DNA of 64,000 bases from contig NZ_JBMOXA010000002.1 in the NCBI RefSeq assembly GCF_049316285.1, forward strand, positions 186,001 to 250,000, read 5' to 3'. This DNA is from Rhodoferax_B sp049316285 (lineage in GTDB: Bacteria > Pseudomonadota > Gammaproteobacteria > Burkholderiales > Burkholderiaceae_C). A program made the translations under genes and the position numbers. Below the pieces are notes generated by a model. It was not told where the DNA came from. It ran no database searches and saw only the letters and a program-made list of their open reading frames with translations. This document shows positions 8,475 to 19,418 of the stretch, one piece after another. Position 1 is the first letter of the stretch, and each line of letters starts with the position of its first letter.

Positions 8475-9734
8475 ATGGCTATCGTAGACGTCAAAGTCCC
8501 CCAACTGTCCGAATCCGTGGCGGAAGCCACCATGCTCAACTGGAAGAAAAAAGTTGGGGAAGCCGTCGCTGTGGACGAAATCCTGATCGAGATCGAAACC
8601 GACAAGGTGGTGCTCGAAGTGCCGGCACCCTCGGCCGGTGTGATCACCGAAATCATCCAGGCGGATGGCGCCACCGTCGCCGCTGAACAACTGATCGCGC
8701 GCATCGACACCGAAGGCAAGGCTGGCGCCGCTGCACCTGCCGCAGCCCCCGCCGCCGCTGCACCGGCCGCTGCAGCAGCAGCCCCTGCCGCCGCCGCCAG
8801 CACCAGCATGGCCGGTGTGGCCATGCCTGCCGCCGCCAAGCTGATGGCCGACAACAACCTGGCCGCTGGCTCGGTCGCCGGTTCCGGCAAAGATGGCCGC
8901 GTGACCAAGGGCGACGTGCTCGGCGCCGTGGCCGCTGGTGTGACCGCACCTGCTGCAACGTCTTCCATCCCCACCGGCGTGCCGACCAAGGCCTTGCCAC
9001 AAGTGTCGGCTCCTGCCGGCCTGAACCTGGGTGACCGCCCAGAACAACGCGTGCCCATGAGCCGCCTGCGTGCACGTGTGGCCGAGCGTCTGCTGCAATC
9101 GCAATCGACCAACGCCATCCTGACCACGTTCAACGAAGTGAACATGGCGCCGGTGATGGACCTGCGCAAGAAGTTCCAGGACGCGTTCACCAAAGAACAC
9201 GGCGTGAAGATCGGCTTCATGAGCTTCTTCGTCAAGGCGGCAGTGCACGCCCTGAAGAAGTACCCCGTGCTGAACGCCAGCGTGGACGGCAATGACATCG
9301 TCTACCACGGCTTCTTCGACATCGGTATTGCTGTGGGTTCGCCACGCGGCTTGGTGGTGCCAATTCTGCGCAACGCCGACCAAATGAGCTTTGCCGACAT
9401 CGAGAAGAAGATCGCCGAGTTCGGCCAAAAGGCCAAGGACGGCAAGCTGGGCATTGAAGAAATGACCGGTGGTACGTTCTCCATCTCCAACGGCGGCACC
9501 TTCGGCTCCATGTTGTCCACGCCTATCATCAACCCACCACAGTCGGCCATTCTGGGCGTGCACGCCACGAAGGACCGCGCGGTTGTGGAAAACGGTCAGA
9601 TCGTGATCCGTCCTATGAACTACCTGGCCATGTCTTACGACCACCGCATCATCGACGGCCGCGAAGCCGTGTTGGGCCTGGTCGCCATGAAGGAAGCCTT
9701 GGAAGACCCAACCCGCCTGCTGTTTGATATTTAA
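8475..9734 (+). CDS. sucB: Dihydrolipoyllysine-residue succinyltransferase (E2)
   Basis: The 419-residue E2 core of the 2-oxoglutarate dehydrogenase complex. Order of domains: one N-terminal lipoyl domain with the lipoylated lysine in EIETDKVVLEV (about residue 43), an Ala/Pro-rich flexible linker (about 77-112), the peripheral subunit-binding domain (AAAKLMADNNL to GRVTKGDVL), and the C-terminal acyltransferase domain ending in the catalytic SYDHRIIDGREAV motif with its His. GGAG eight bases upstream of the ATG supports the start. It lies 114 bp after sucA; the gap holds two hairpins that could set the E1:E2 expression ratio. Confidence 0.97.
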   Translation: MAIVDVKVPQLSESVAEATMLNWKKKVGEAVAVDEILIEIETDKVVLEVPAPSAGVITEIIQADGATVAAEQLIARIDTEGKAGAAAPAAAPAAAAPAAAAAAPAAAASTSMAGVAMPAAAKLMADNNLAAGSVAGSGKDGRVTKGDVLGAVAAGVTAPAATSSIPTGVPTKALPQVSAPAGLNLGDRPEQRVPMSRLRARVAERLLQSQSTNAILTTFNEVNMAPVMDLRKKFQDAFTKEHGVKIGFMSFFVKAAVHALKKYPVLNASVDGNDIVYHGFFDIGIAVGSPRGLVVPILRNADQMSFADIEKKIAEFGQKAKDGKLGIEEMTGGTFSISNGGTFGSMLSTPIINPPQSAILGVHATKDRAVVENGQIVIRPMNYLAMSYDHRIIDGREAVLGLVAMKEALEDPTRLLFDI

Positions 9735-9830
9735 CACCCCCAGTCTTCGCGCACTGCGTGTCGCAACGCCCGCCCCCTTGCAGGGGGCAACACCAGCAGC
9801 CTGGCAAAGCCAGTTCTGCGGTGTTCTGGT
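9735..9830 (+). repeat. Dispersed intergenic hairpin repeat, copy A
   Basis: Begins one base after the sucB stop. About 90 bp is shared with copy B at 22521-22610, including CACCCCCAGTCT, GCGCACTGCGTGTCGC, CCCCCTTGCAGGGGG and CCTGGCAAAGCCAGTT. It contains two hairpins: a 6-7 bp stem CCCCCT-TGC-AGGGGG and a longer one centred on CCTGG-CAAAG-CCAG whose outer arms are AACACC/GGTGTT. Not seen elsewhere in the window. Confidence 0.8.
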
Positions 9831-9887
9831 GAAAAGCCGGCACGTATGTCGCGATGGGTTAGCTAGAGAAACTGAAGGGAAGAATTC

Positions 9888-11306
9888 ATGAGTAAACAAT
9901 TTGATGTGGTCGTCATCGGTGGCGGCCCTGGTGGTTATATTGCGGCGATTCGCTCGGCCCAGCTGGGTTTCAGCGTGGCCTGTATCGACGAGTGGAAGAA
10001 TGCCAAGGGCGGCCCCGCACCTGGCGGCACTTGCACCAACGTGGGTTGCATCCCATCGAAGGCGCTGCTGCAGTCGTCGGAACATTACGAACAAGCCAAC
10101 CACCACTTTGCCGACCACGGCATTGAGGTCAAGGGCCTGAGCCTGGATGTGGCCAAGATGCTGGCGCGCAAGGACACCGTTGTGAAGCAAAACAACGACG
10201 GTATCCTGTACCTGTTCAAGAAGAACAAGATCACGTTCTTCCATGGACGTGGTGCATTCAAGGGTGTGGCCAATGGCGCTTACCAACTCACCGTGGGTGA
10301 AGAAGAGCTGACCGCCAAGCAAGTGATCGTGGCCACCGGCTCCAATGCACGCGCCTTGCCCGGCACGCCGTTCGACGAAGAAAATATTCTCTCCAACGAC
10401 GGCGCGCTGCGCGTCGGCGCGGTGCCCAAGAAGCTGGGCCTGATTGGCGCTGGTGTCATCGGCCTGGAAATGGGTTCGGTGTGGCGCCGTCTGGGTGCTG
10501 AAGTCACGGTGCTCGAAGGTCTGCCGACTTTCCTGGGTGCAGTGGACGAGCAAATCGCCAAGGAAGCCAAGAAGGCTTTTGACAAGCAAGGTCTGAAGAT
10601 CGAGCTGGGCGTGAAGATCGGCGACATCAAGAGTGGCAAGAAGGGCGTGAGCGTGGCCTACACCAACGCCAAGGGCGAAGCCCAAAGCCTGGACGTGGAC
10701 AAGCTCATCGTTTCCATCGGCCGCGTGCCCAACACCATTGGCCTGAATGTCGAAGCGGTTGGCCTGCAGCTCGACGAGCGCGGCGCCATTGTGGTCGACG
10801 ACGAATGCAAGACCAACCTGCCCGGCGTGTGGGCGATTGGCGACGTGGTGCGTGGCCCTATGCTGGCACACAAGGCTGAAGAAGAGGGTGTGGCCGTGGC
10901 CGAGCGTATCGCGGGTCAACACGGTCACGTCAACTTCAACACCATTCCCTGGGTGATCTACACCAACCCGGAAATCGCCTGGGTCGGCCAGACCGAGCAG
11001 CAATTGAAGCAAGCGGGTCGCGCCTACAAGGCTGGTACCTTCCCGTTCCTGGCCAACGGCCGTGCACGTGCCTTGGGCGACACCACCGGCATGGTGAAGA
11101 TGTTGGCCGATGCCACGACGGACGAAATCCTCGGTGTGCACATCGTTGGCCCCATGGCCAGCGAACTGATTGCCGAATGTGTGGTGGCCATGGAGTTCCG
11201 TGCCAGCAGCGAAGACATTGCGCGCATTTGCCACGCACATCCATCGCTGAGCGAAGCCACCAAGGAAGCCGCCCTGGCGGTTGAGAAGCGTACGCTCAAT
11301 TTCTGA
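9888..11306 (+). CDS. lpdA: Dihydrolipoyl dehydrogenase (E3)
   Basis: A 472-residue FAD- and NAD-dependent disulfide oxidoreductase that reoxidises the dihydrolipoyl group of SucB. Motifs in order: N-terminal FAD-binding VVIGGGPGGYIAA, the redox-active GGTCTNVGCIPSKALL (CxxxxC), the NAD-binding GAGVIGLEMGSVW fold, the second FAD segment VWAIGDVVRGPMLAHKAEEE, and the C-terminal HAHPSLSE motif with the catalytic His and Glu. GAAGGGAAG upstream of the ATG supports the start. The 153-bp gap from sucB is filled mostly by the dispersed repeat. A strong terminator follows. The same E3 may also serve other 2-oxoacid dehydrogenases. Confidence 0.97.
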   Translation: MSKQFDVVVIGGGPGGYIAAIRSAQLGFSVACIDEWKNAKGGPAPGGTCTNVGCIPSKALLQSSEHYEQANHHFADHGIEVKGLSLDVAKMLARKDTVVKQNNDGILYLFKKNKITFFHGRGAFKGVANGAYQLTVGEEELTAKQVIVATGSNARALPGTPFDEENILSNDGALRVGAVPKKLGLIGAGVIGLEMGSVWRRLGAEVTVLEGLPTFLGAVDEQIAKEAKKAFDKQGLKIELGVKIGDIKSGKKGVSVAYTNAKGEAQSLDVDKLIVSIGRVPNTIGLNVEAVGLQLDERGAIVVDDECKTNLPGVWAIGDVVRGPMLAHKAEEEGVAVAERIAGQHGHVNFNTIPWVIYTNPEIAWVGQTEQQLKQAGRAYKAGTFPFLANGRARALGDTTGMVKMLADATTDEILGVHIVGPMASELIAECVVAMEFRASSEDIARICHAHPSLSEATKEAALAVEKRTLNF

Positions 11307-11320
11307 GCTTGAGGTGTAAG

Positions 11321-11365
11321 TAGCTTGTCACGCAGGCCTGGTCTGCGTCACAAGCTATTTTTTTT
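11321..11365 (+). terminator. Rho-independent terminator of the sucA-sucB-lpdA unit
   Basis: Stem TAGCTTGTCACGCAG / CTGCGTCACAAGCTA (15 bp, one C-C mismatch) with a 7-base loop, followed by eight T at 11358-11365. It ends only about 20 bp before the zapE start, so zapE either relies on readthrough or on a promoter inside lpdA. Confidence 0.9.
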
Positions 11366-11383
11366 GTAGTATTGGGGGCCGGC

Positions 11384-12484
11384 GTGAGCGTTAAAGAAGC
11401 CTATCAGGCAGAGTTGGTTGAACGCGGTTTTACCGCCGACCCCGCGCAGATGCGCGCTGTGGAAGCATTGGAGCGCTGCGCCGCCGAATGGGCAGCCTAC
11501 AAGGAAAAGCGCTCCAACAGCTTCAAGAAGCTGATCAACCACCCGGAGATTCCGCGCGGCGTCTACATGTACGGCGGCGTAGGGCGTGGCAAGAGCTTTT
11601 TGATGGACTGCTTCTTCAACGCCGTGCCTTTGAAGCGCAAGACGCGTTTGCACTTCCACGAGTTCATGCGCGAAGTGCACCGCGAACTGGTGGACCTGCA
11701 GGGCACACAAAACCCGCTGGACGTGTTGGGCGAACGTATTGCCAAGCGCTACAAGCTGATTTGTTTCGACGAATTCCACGTGGCCGACATCACCGACGCG
11801 ATGATCCTGCACCGGTTGCTGGATTCGCTGTTCGCCAACGGCGTGGGTTTTGTCACCACCTCCAACTTCCGGCCCGACGAGTTGTACCCCGACGGCCTGC
11901 ACCGCGACCGCATTCTGCCGGCGATTGCGCTGCTGAACGAGAAGCTCGAAGTCATCAACGTGGACAACGGCACCGACTACCGTCGCCGCACGCTGGAAAA
12001 CGTGCAGCTGTACCACACGCCGCTAGGCCCCGAAGCCGATGCCAGCATGGAGCAAACCTTCACCCACCTGGCCGAGCAACACGATGAAGAAGACCCGAAC
12101 CTGCACATCGAAGCGCGCACCATCAGCGCACGCCGCAAGGCCGGTGGTGTGGTGTGGTTTGACTTCAAAACCCTGTGTGGCGGGCCACGCTCGCAAAACG
12201 ACTATCTGGAAATTGCCACGCAGTTCCACACCGTGATGCTCAGCGATGTGCCGCAAATGTCGGTGCGCATGGCCTCCGAGGCGCGGCGCTTCACCTGGCT
12301 GGTCGACGTTTTGTACGACAGGCGCGTTAAGTTCATACTCTCTGCTGCCGTGCCGCCAGAAGATCTTTATGTCTCCGGCCCGTTGGCGCACGAATTTCCG
12401 CGTACCGTTTCGCGGCTGACAGAAATGCAATCCAAAGAGTTTCTCGCGCTGGGCCGGCGGGAAGTGGACACCAGCCTCACATGA
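11384..12484 (+). CDS. zapE: Cell division protein ZapE (AFG1-like ATPase)
   Basis: A P-loop ATPase of the AFG1/ZapE family that acts at the Z-ring late in constriction. Motifs: Walker A MYGGVGRGKSFLMD, Walker B LICFDEFHV, and the sensor segment FVTTSNFRPDELY, with the family's C-terminal RFTWLVDVLYDRRVK. I prefer GTG 11384 (MSVKEAYQAEL, 366 aa) with GGGGG upstream; a TTG four codons earlier is possible. It overlaps the next gene by four bases (ATGA), so the two are translationally coupled. zapE after lpdA is an arrangement I recall from relatives. Confidence 0.93.
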   Translation: MSVKEAYQAELVERGFTADPAQMRAVEALERCAAEWAAYKEKRSNSFKKLINHPEIPRGVYMYGGVGRGKSFLMDCFFNAVPLKRKTRLHFHEFMREVHRELVDLQGTQNPLDVLGERIAKRYKLICFDEFHVADITDAMILHRLLDSLFANGVGFVTTSNFRPDELYPDGLHRDRILPAIALLNEKLEVINVDNGTDYRRRTLENVQLYHTPLGPEADASMEQTFTHLAEQHDEEDPNLHIEARTISARRKAGGVVWFDFKTLCGGPRSQNDYLEIATQFHTVMLSDVPQMSVRMASEARRFTWLVDVLYDRRVKFILSAAVPPEDLYVSGPLAHEFPRTVSRLTEMQSKEFLALGRREVDTSLT

Positions 12485-13152
12485 ACCTTAGCCTGAAACG
12501 TCTGATCTCTCCACTCGTTACAGCGGCCACTTTGCTGCTGACCGTGCCTGCGCATGCCACGCCGCTACAGGACCTCGAAGCCTCTGTGGCGGCCGAGGAT
12601 GCCACTACACAAGTGGCGCTGGACCGTATCAATAACGAACGTCGGACCCTGAATGCGCGTTACGCCGAGGAGGACAAAGCCTGTTTCCAGAAGTTCGCCG
12701 TGACGCCATGCCGCGAGGCATTGCGTGCTGACCGGCGCATCAAGCTGGACGCGCTGCGCAAAGAAGAGGTGGCCTTGAACGATGCCAAGCGCCAGCGCCG
12801 CGCACAGCTGCAGGCCGAGCAATTGCGCCAGCGTGAACTGGAGGCGGCAGAGCGCCGTGCCGACACCGAGCGCAAAGCCGCAGACAAAGCCGCGCGGCAG
12901 CCAAATGCACCGCTGAGCCCACAGGGCAGCCCACGCGGCGAACAGGCGCCACGCCAGCCACCCAAGCCCACTCCACCACATACTCGCCAAGCGCCCGCCG
13001 TGGTGGACCGCTCGGCGCAAGAAGCCGAAGAGCGCGCACGTTACGAGCAAAAACAAAAAGACGCCGCCGCGCACAAGGCCGAGATTGAGCGGAAAAACGC
13101 CGAACGTGATCCGAACAAACAAGCCAAGCCCTTGCCAGCCTCGCCGCCCTGA
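12481..13152 (+). CDS. Exported coiled-coil protein of unknown function
   Basis: A 223-residue protein I do not recognise as a named family. Residues 1-26 form a typical Sec signal peptide ending in AHA. Residues about 30-130 are highly charged and helical, with long Arg/Glu/Ala/Gln runs predicted to form a coiled coil and two cysteines (ACFQKF, PCREAL) that may form a disulfide. Residues about 135-175 are Pro/Gln-rich, then a second charged helix and a Pro-rich end. It overlaps zapE by ATGA, so it is co-translated with that division ATPase. A periplasmic structural role is a guess from composition only. Confidence 0.75.
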   Translation: MNLSLKRLISPLVTAATLLLTVPAHATPLQDLEASVAAEDATTQVALDRINNERRTLNARYAEEDKACFQKFAVTPCREALRADRRIKLDALRKEEVALNDAKRQRRAQLQAEQLRQRELEAAERRADTERKAADKAARQPNAPLSPQGSPRGEQAPRQPPKPTPPHTRQAPAVVDRSAQEAEERARYEQKQKDAAAHKAEIERKNAERDPNKQAKPLPASPP

Positions 13153-13171
13153 GAATTGGTCTTCCATAGGC

Positions 13172-13212
13172 AAAAGCCGCGTCAGCCCTTGTGAAGGGGC
13201 TACGCGGCTTTT
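13172..13212. terminator. Bidirectional Rho-independent terminator
   Basis: AAAAGCCGCGT (13172-13182) pairs with ACGCGGCTTTT (13202-13212), with an inner AGCCC/GGGCT extension. A or T runs on both sides let it stop both the zapE unit (plus strand) and the convergent carboxypeptidase gene (minus strand). Confidence 0.85.
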
Positions 13213-13288
13213 GTTTTGGCCTTGGCTTCGGTGTCAGAACGTGGTGACGATCTCCCTGAGGCGGCCCCACAGAGATCGTAAACACGTT

Positions 13289-15124
13289 TTAAGGCACGGG
13301 TTCCAGCTTCAGTGTGGGCACGGTCATCACACGTGCGGCGCTGCTCAACACATCCAGCACGTGGTTGGCAAAGTAGCTGTTCTGGGTATCGGGCTCAAGT
13401 GCGGCCACCGCCAGGTTGCCCCACGCCTGGTTGACTGGCACGTAGTAGCTGCCAGCGGGTACATCGATCAGGCCGCTGCCCAGGCTGACTTCCACCCGCG
13501 TCACGTCGCCACCACCCGCGACACTGCCGCGCACATCTTCGCGCACGGCCTGGGTGCGGCTTTGTTCCTGGTAGTTGTCGACCAGCAGCGAACTGGATTC
13601 GGTGATGCGCTGCACCTCCAATCCCAGCAAACGCAGGCGTTCCACAGCGGTGGTGGAACTCGGCGACAACCAATAGCCGCAGGGCCGCACCCGTGACTTC
13701 ACGGTGCGCAGGTTCTGCGATGAATTCCAGGCCACGTTGACCACCTTGTCGGCACCGGTTTCGGGGTCCAGCATGGTCAGGTTGTAGGTGGTGCTGGTGG
13801 GCGCGGCTTCGACGATCACGGGCGCGTTACAGGCTTTGGAGCTGATTTCGCGTTCCATGTACGGCCGCAGCTTGTTCAGCTCGTCGGCGCGGGCCGCTGC
13901 GCTTTGCAGCACACTGGTGATGGCCGTCACCTGGGTGTGCACGCGGCGTTGGATATGGGTGCGGCCAATGCCTACACCCCGGGTTTCGATCAACAGGCTC
14001 ACCGCATTCTTCAAGCCGTTGACGTTGCGCCCGGTGTCTGGCTGGCTGCCGCCCATGGAGACACGTTTGTCGGCCAGGTCGGTCGAGGTGGTGTAGTACC
14101 ACTCCTGCGTGAGGTTCTGGTTTTGCAATGCGGTGAGTACCGGGCGGCGAAACCATTCTTCTGAGGCCCGTGGCAGGAACTCGGGCAGGTTGGGCGTCAT
14201 CGCGTATTGCAGCAGTGCGTCGTATTTCTGGATGGCACCAAACTTCTCGACGAAGCGTCCGACCACCGTGTATTCATGGGCATCGACCACCACAATCGGT
14301 TGGTAGTCGCGGCTGAGCTTGGCGAGCGCGCGGGCTTCGGGCGTGGTCAGAAGCAGGTGGTCGCGGTTCAGGTCGACACCGTTGGCCGTGACCCGCACAT
14401 TGGCGGCTGCGCCATCAGGGTTGGCGCGCGGCACCACGATGACATTGATACGGTCCAGTAGCGGCTCCAGCAGGCCTTGTGACAGTTCACGCGCCAATAC
14501 CAGCAGCGCTTCGCTGCCTGCGGGTTCATTGCCGTGTTGCTGGCCGATCAACAGCACGGTGGGGCGCTGGGTCGCGAGCACCGTCGCCGGGTCCGAGCCG
14601 GCGCCGCGTGTCAGCAGCAGGCCTTCCAGCAGCACACCGGCTTGTGATGTGCCCAGGGGCAATACCACTGCCTTGGTTGTAGAACCAGCCGGCACGCTGG
14701 CGGAAAGCTGGTGCAGCCAGGTCGACACTTCGGCATTGGTGGTGAAGCTGCTGCGGTCGGCCGCCAGGCCGGGTGTGGCGTAAGCCAGGGGCGGTGCCGG
14801 GAAGCGTGCGGCCACGGCAGCGTTATAGGGTGGGGCGGCAGCCGCTCCGTCGCCTTGGCCTGGTGTGGGCACGGGCACCGAAACGGCGGTTTCTACCGGT
14901 GCCGCGGTGGGCGCAACGCTGACCGAGGCAGGCGCTGGGGTGGATCTCGGTGCCGTCGTTGGAGCGGCCGTGCCGGGGTAGGGCTTCCATTCAGGCAGCG
15001 GCTTTGATGCACAGGCCGCCAGCAGTGCGACCACGGCCAGCGCAGCAGCTGTTCTGTGCAGGCGCCAGGTGGCCTGCGGCGCGTTTTCGGCGTTGTGGGG
15101 CTGGGCGAAGGTGTGGTGGTTCAT
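13289..15124 (-). CDS. M14 family zinc carboxypeptidase, lipoprotein
   Basis: A 611-residue predicted lipoprotein: after a basic N-terminus and a hydrophobic stretch comes the lipobox LLAAC (about residues 34-38), then a long Ala/Pro/Val-rich linker to about residue 110. The M14 catalytic domain follows: zinc ligands in QQHGNEP (HxxE), substrate-binding NGVDLNRDH, the third zinc ligand in VVDAHEY, and the catalytic Glu in LLIETRG. All key residues are present, so it should be active, probably on peptides or peptidoglycan fragments at the envelope. The C-terminal 200 residues are a separate domain. Start ATG 15124 has only a weak ribosome site. Alone in its transcription unit, divergent from dusA. 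Confidence 0.88.
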   Translation of the reverse strand: MNHHTFAQPHNAENAPQATWRLHRTAAALAVVALLAACASKPLPEWKPYPGTAAPTTAPRSTPAPASVSVAPTAAPVETAVSVPVPTPGQGDGAAAAPPYNAAVAARFPAPPLAYATPGLAADRSSFTTNAEVSTWLHQLSASVPAGSTTKAVVLPLGTSQAGVLLEGLLLTRGAGSDPATVLATQRPTVLLIGQQHGNEPAGSEALLVLARELSQGLLEPLLDRINVIVVPRANPDGAAANVRVTANGVDLNRDHLLLTTPEARALAKLSRDYQPIVVVDAHEYTVVGRFVEKFGAIQKYDALLQYAMTPNLPEFLPRASEEWFRRPVLTALQNQNLTQEWYYTTSTDLADKRVSMGGSQPDTGRNVNGLKNAVSLLIETRGVGIGRTHIQRRVHTQVTAITSVLQSAAARADELNKLRPYMEREISSKACNAPVIVEAAPTSTTYNLTMLDPETGADKVVNVAWNSSQNLRTVKSRVRPCGYWLSPSSTTAVERLRLLGLEVQRITESSSLLVDNYQEQSRTQAVREDVRGSVAGGGDVTRVEVSLGSGLIDVPAGSYYVPVNQAWGNLAVAALEPDTQNSYFANHVLDVLSSAARVMTVPTLKLEPVP

Positions 15125-15386
15125 ACGGGCTCGTCGTCCTTAAGCTGCGCTACGCCGTGGCCTGAGGCCATAGGGCTTGAAGCGGTGATGTTACCGCTCT
15201 CATTGACCATGTTCGACGGCTTTTGTGGGCGTCTGAAAAATGCCAAAAATGGGCTGCCCAAGCCGACTCGCATGGCCAGGCACAAAGGAATAAGACGATG
15301 TTTTGGCGGGAAAAAGAGCAAGCTGCGAAAATAACCCCTGTTTTTGGGCGTGGCACCGACTGCCGCGTCTCCCTGATCTCACCCGT

Positions 15387-16400
15387 ATGCAAGCTGAAAA
15401 CCTTCCCTCCAACCGCCTCAGCGTGGCACCCATGATGGACTGGACCGACGCCCATTGTCGGTACATGCACCGCCTGATCACGCGCCACACCTTGCTCTAT
15501 ACCGAGATGGTGACCACGGGCGCGCTGATCCATGGCGACGTGCCACGCCATCTGCGCTACAACGAGCAGGAGCATCCGCTGGCGTTGCAGCTCGGCGGCA
15601 GCGAGCCGGCGGACCTGGCCAAGTGTGCCCAGTTGGGCCAGGAGTGGGGTTACGACGAGGTCAACATCAACTGTGGCTGCCCCAGTGAGCGTGTGCAGCG
15701 TGGCGCGTTTGGCGCCTGCCTGATGGCCGAGCCGCAACTGGTGGCCGACTGTGTCAAGGCCATGGTTGATGTGGTGGATGTGCCAGTCACCGTGAAGCAC
15801 CGCATCGGTATTGACAAAACCGAGAGCTACGAATTTGTGCGCGACTTTGTCGGCACCGTGGCCGAGGCGGGCTGCAACACCTTCATCGTGCATGCACGCA
15901 ACGCCTGGCTCAAAGGCTTGAGCCCGAAGGAGAACCGCGAGATTCCACCGCTGCGTTACGCGCTGGTGGCGCAGTTGAAGAAAGACTTTCCCGGCCTGTG
16001 CATCGCCATCAATGGCGGCATCAACACCAATGCCGACATCGCCGCGCATTTGACCCAGGTGGACGGGGTGATGATAGGCCGCGAGGCCTACCACAACCCC
16101 TGGCTCATGGCCGATTGGGACGAGCAGTTCTTCGGCGCCCCGGCGCAGACGCTGGACCGTGATGCCGTGGAGCTGCAAATGGTCGACTACATGGAACGCA
16201 TGGCCGTCGAGCACGGCACGCCCTGGGGCAACATCGCGCGCCACATGCTGGGCCTGCGCCACGGCCAGCCGGGTGCGCGTCGTTGGCGCCAGGTGTGGAG
16301 CGACCACAAACTCAAGGCCATGCCGGCGCGTGACGTGATGCGTTTGGCGCAACTCACACTGCGGCGCGATGCCGACGCAGCGCAAGCCGTTGCGGCTTAG
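15387..16400 (+). CDS. dusA: tRNA-dihydrouridine(20/20a) synthase DusA
   Basis: A 337-residue FMN-dependent enzyme reducing uridine 20/20a in the tRNA D-loop. Marks: the N-terminal VAPMMDWTDAHCR typical of DusA (not DusB or DusC), VNINCGCPSERVQ with the catalytic Cys, TVKHRIGID, the FMN phosphate-binding AINGGINT and VMIGREAYHNPW. The chosen ATG gives the normal family length; the frame is open 28 codons further upstream but nothing there looks conserved. The 262-bp divergent region to the carboxypeptidase gene holds AT-rich stretches but no promoter I can call. Confidence 0.93.
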   Translation: MQAENLPSNRLSVAPMMDWTDAHCRYMHRLITRHTLLYTEMVTTGALIHGDVPRHLRYNEQEHPLALQLGGSEPADLAKCAQLGQEWGYDEVNINCGCPSERVQRGAFGACLMAEPQLVADCVKAMVDVVDVPVTVKHRIGIDKTESYEFVRDFVGTVAEAGCNTFIVHARNAWLKGLSPKENREIPPLRYALVAQLKKDFPGLCIAINGGINTNADIAAHLTQVDGVMIGREAYHNPWLMADWDEQFFGAPAQTLDRDAVELQMVDYMERMAVEHGTPWGNIARHMLGLRHGQPGARRWRQVWSDHKLKAMPARDVMRLAQLTLRRDADAAQAVAA

Positions 16401-16407
16401 GAATTAA

Positions 16408-16432
16408 GAGAAAAAGGCCTTTTGCTCTTTTT
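16408..16432 (+). terminator. Probable terminator after dusA
   Basis: A 20-base near-palindrome, GAGAAAAAGG / CCTTTTGCTC with one mismatch, is followed by five T. It has no real loop, so its folding efficiency is uncertain. A separate 7-bp repeat CAAGCAG / CTGCTTG lies just beyond (16442-16470). Confidence 0.5.
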
Positions 16433-16484
16433 GCATAAGCGCAAGCAGCTATCTATTTTGAATCTGCTTGGTTGGGGCTGCGGG

Positions 16485-17120
16485 CTAAACCGCCGCCTCC
16501 AGCCCATTCGCAAAATGTGCGCGCATACGTTGCAGAGTTGCCTCTGCGTCGCGCCGCAGCAGTGCATCCATCACACTACGGTGCTCCATCAGCGACTCGT
16601 GGATGCGCCCGGACTTGAATAGCGAGTTGTGCCGGTTCAGCTTCATCACCTTGCGCAGGTCTGCCACCATCTGGTTGGTCCAGCGGTTGTCGGCAATTTC
16701 CAATAGGCGCATATGGAATTGCTCGTTCACGGCGAAGAACTGCACCTGGTCGTCCACCGCCGCCTCCAGCTCGGTGTGCAGGGCTTGTAATTCGGCCAGC
16801 TGCGTGTCGCTGGCGCGCTCGGCCACCACGGCGGCGGCGTCGCTTTCCAGCAGGCTCAGCAGGTGATAGACCTCGCGCAGATCGCGCTCGGAAACTTCGG
16901 TCACGTAGGCGCCGCGGCGCACCTTCATGGTGATCAAACCCTCGGCCGCCAGCACCTTCAGCGCCTCTCGCAATGGTGTGCGGCTGATGCCATACTCTTC
17001 GGCAATCTTCAGCTCATCGATCCAGCTGCCAGGCGCCAGGTCGCGCTGAAAAATGCGCTGGCGCAGACGCTCCGCGACTTCTTCGTAGAGGGGGCGAGGC
17101 GTGAGGTTGAGGGAAGGCAT
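16485..17120 (-). CDS. GntR family regulator (FCD domain), likely of the propionyl-CoA operon
   Basis: A 211-residue FadR/FCD-type regulator: N-terminal winged helix (residues about 8-75) with IAEEYGISRTPLREALKVLAAEGL, then an all-helical FCD domain whose metal/ligand residues appear as NEQFHMRLLE and HESLMEHRSVMDAL. It is divergent from the methylmalonyl-CoA mutase gene, and a 20-base near-palindrome lies between them over the mutase promoter, so it most likely represses the propionyl-CoA operon and itself. Candidate effectors (propionate, methylmalonate, 2-methylcitrate) are inference. Family assignment is firm. Confidence 0.9.
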   Translation of the reverse strand: MPSLNLTPRPLYEEVAERLRQRIFQRDLAPGSWIDELKIAEEYGISRTPLREALKVLAAEGLITMKVRRGAYVTEVSERDLREVYHLLSLLESDAAAVVAERASDTQLAELQALHTELEAAVDDQVQFFAVNEQFHMRLLEIADNRWTNQMVADLRKVMKLNRHNSLFKSGRIHESLMEHRSVMDALLRRDAEATLQRMRAHFANGLEAAV

Positions 17121-17147
17121 AACCGAATTCTAGGTTAATTTTTTATT

Positions 17148-17177
17148 TTGCATTCATAATTATGGATGCGGTAGACT
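17148..17177 (+). promoter_or_regulatory. Mutase promoter with GntR-type palindromic operator
   Basis: GCATTCATAATTATGGATGC (17150-17169) is a palindrome with one mismatched pair. It fills the spacer of a possible promoter: -35 TTGCAT (17148-17153), 18-base spacer, -10 TAGACT (17172-17177), 29 bp before the mutase ATG. Binding here would block RNA polymerase. No cobalamin riboswitch fits in the short leader. Confidence 0.6.
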
Positions 17178-17205
17178 TCAACTCACGCCAAAAAAGTGCT
17201 CAGCC

Positions 17206-19401
<2,196 letters not shown>

Positions 19402-19418
19402 GCCTCAAGAGTGCCACG

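Noticed and set aside
5439..11240. A 1933-codon open frame on the minus strand across sucA, sucB and lpdA
   Set aside because: It is codon-aligned antisense to three certain genes and is explained by their avoidance of TTA, CTA and TCA. Its His/Arg/Gly-rich, low-complexity translation matches no protein family, and it has no ribosome site.
17121..17205. Cobalamin riboswitch in front of the B12-dependent mutase
   Set aside because: The gap is 85 bp, and no B12-box-like sequence is present; the enzyme uses B12 but control appears to be by the GntR protein.
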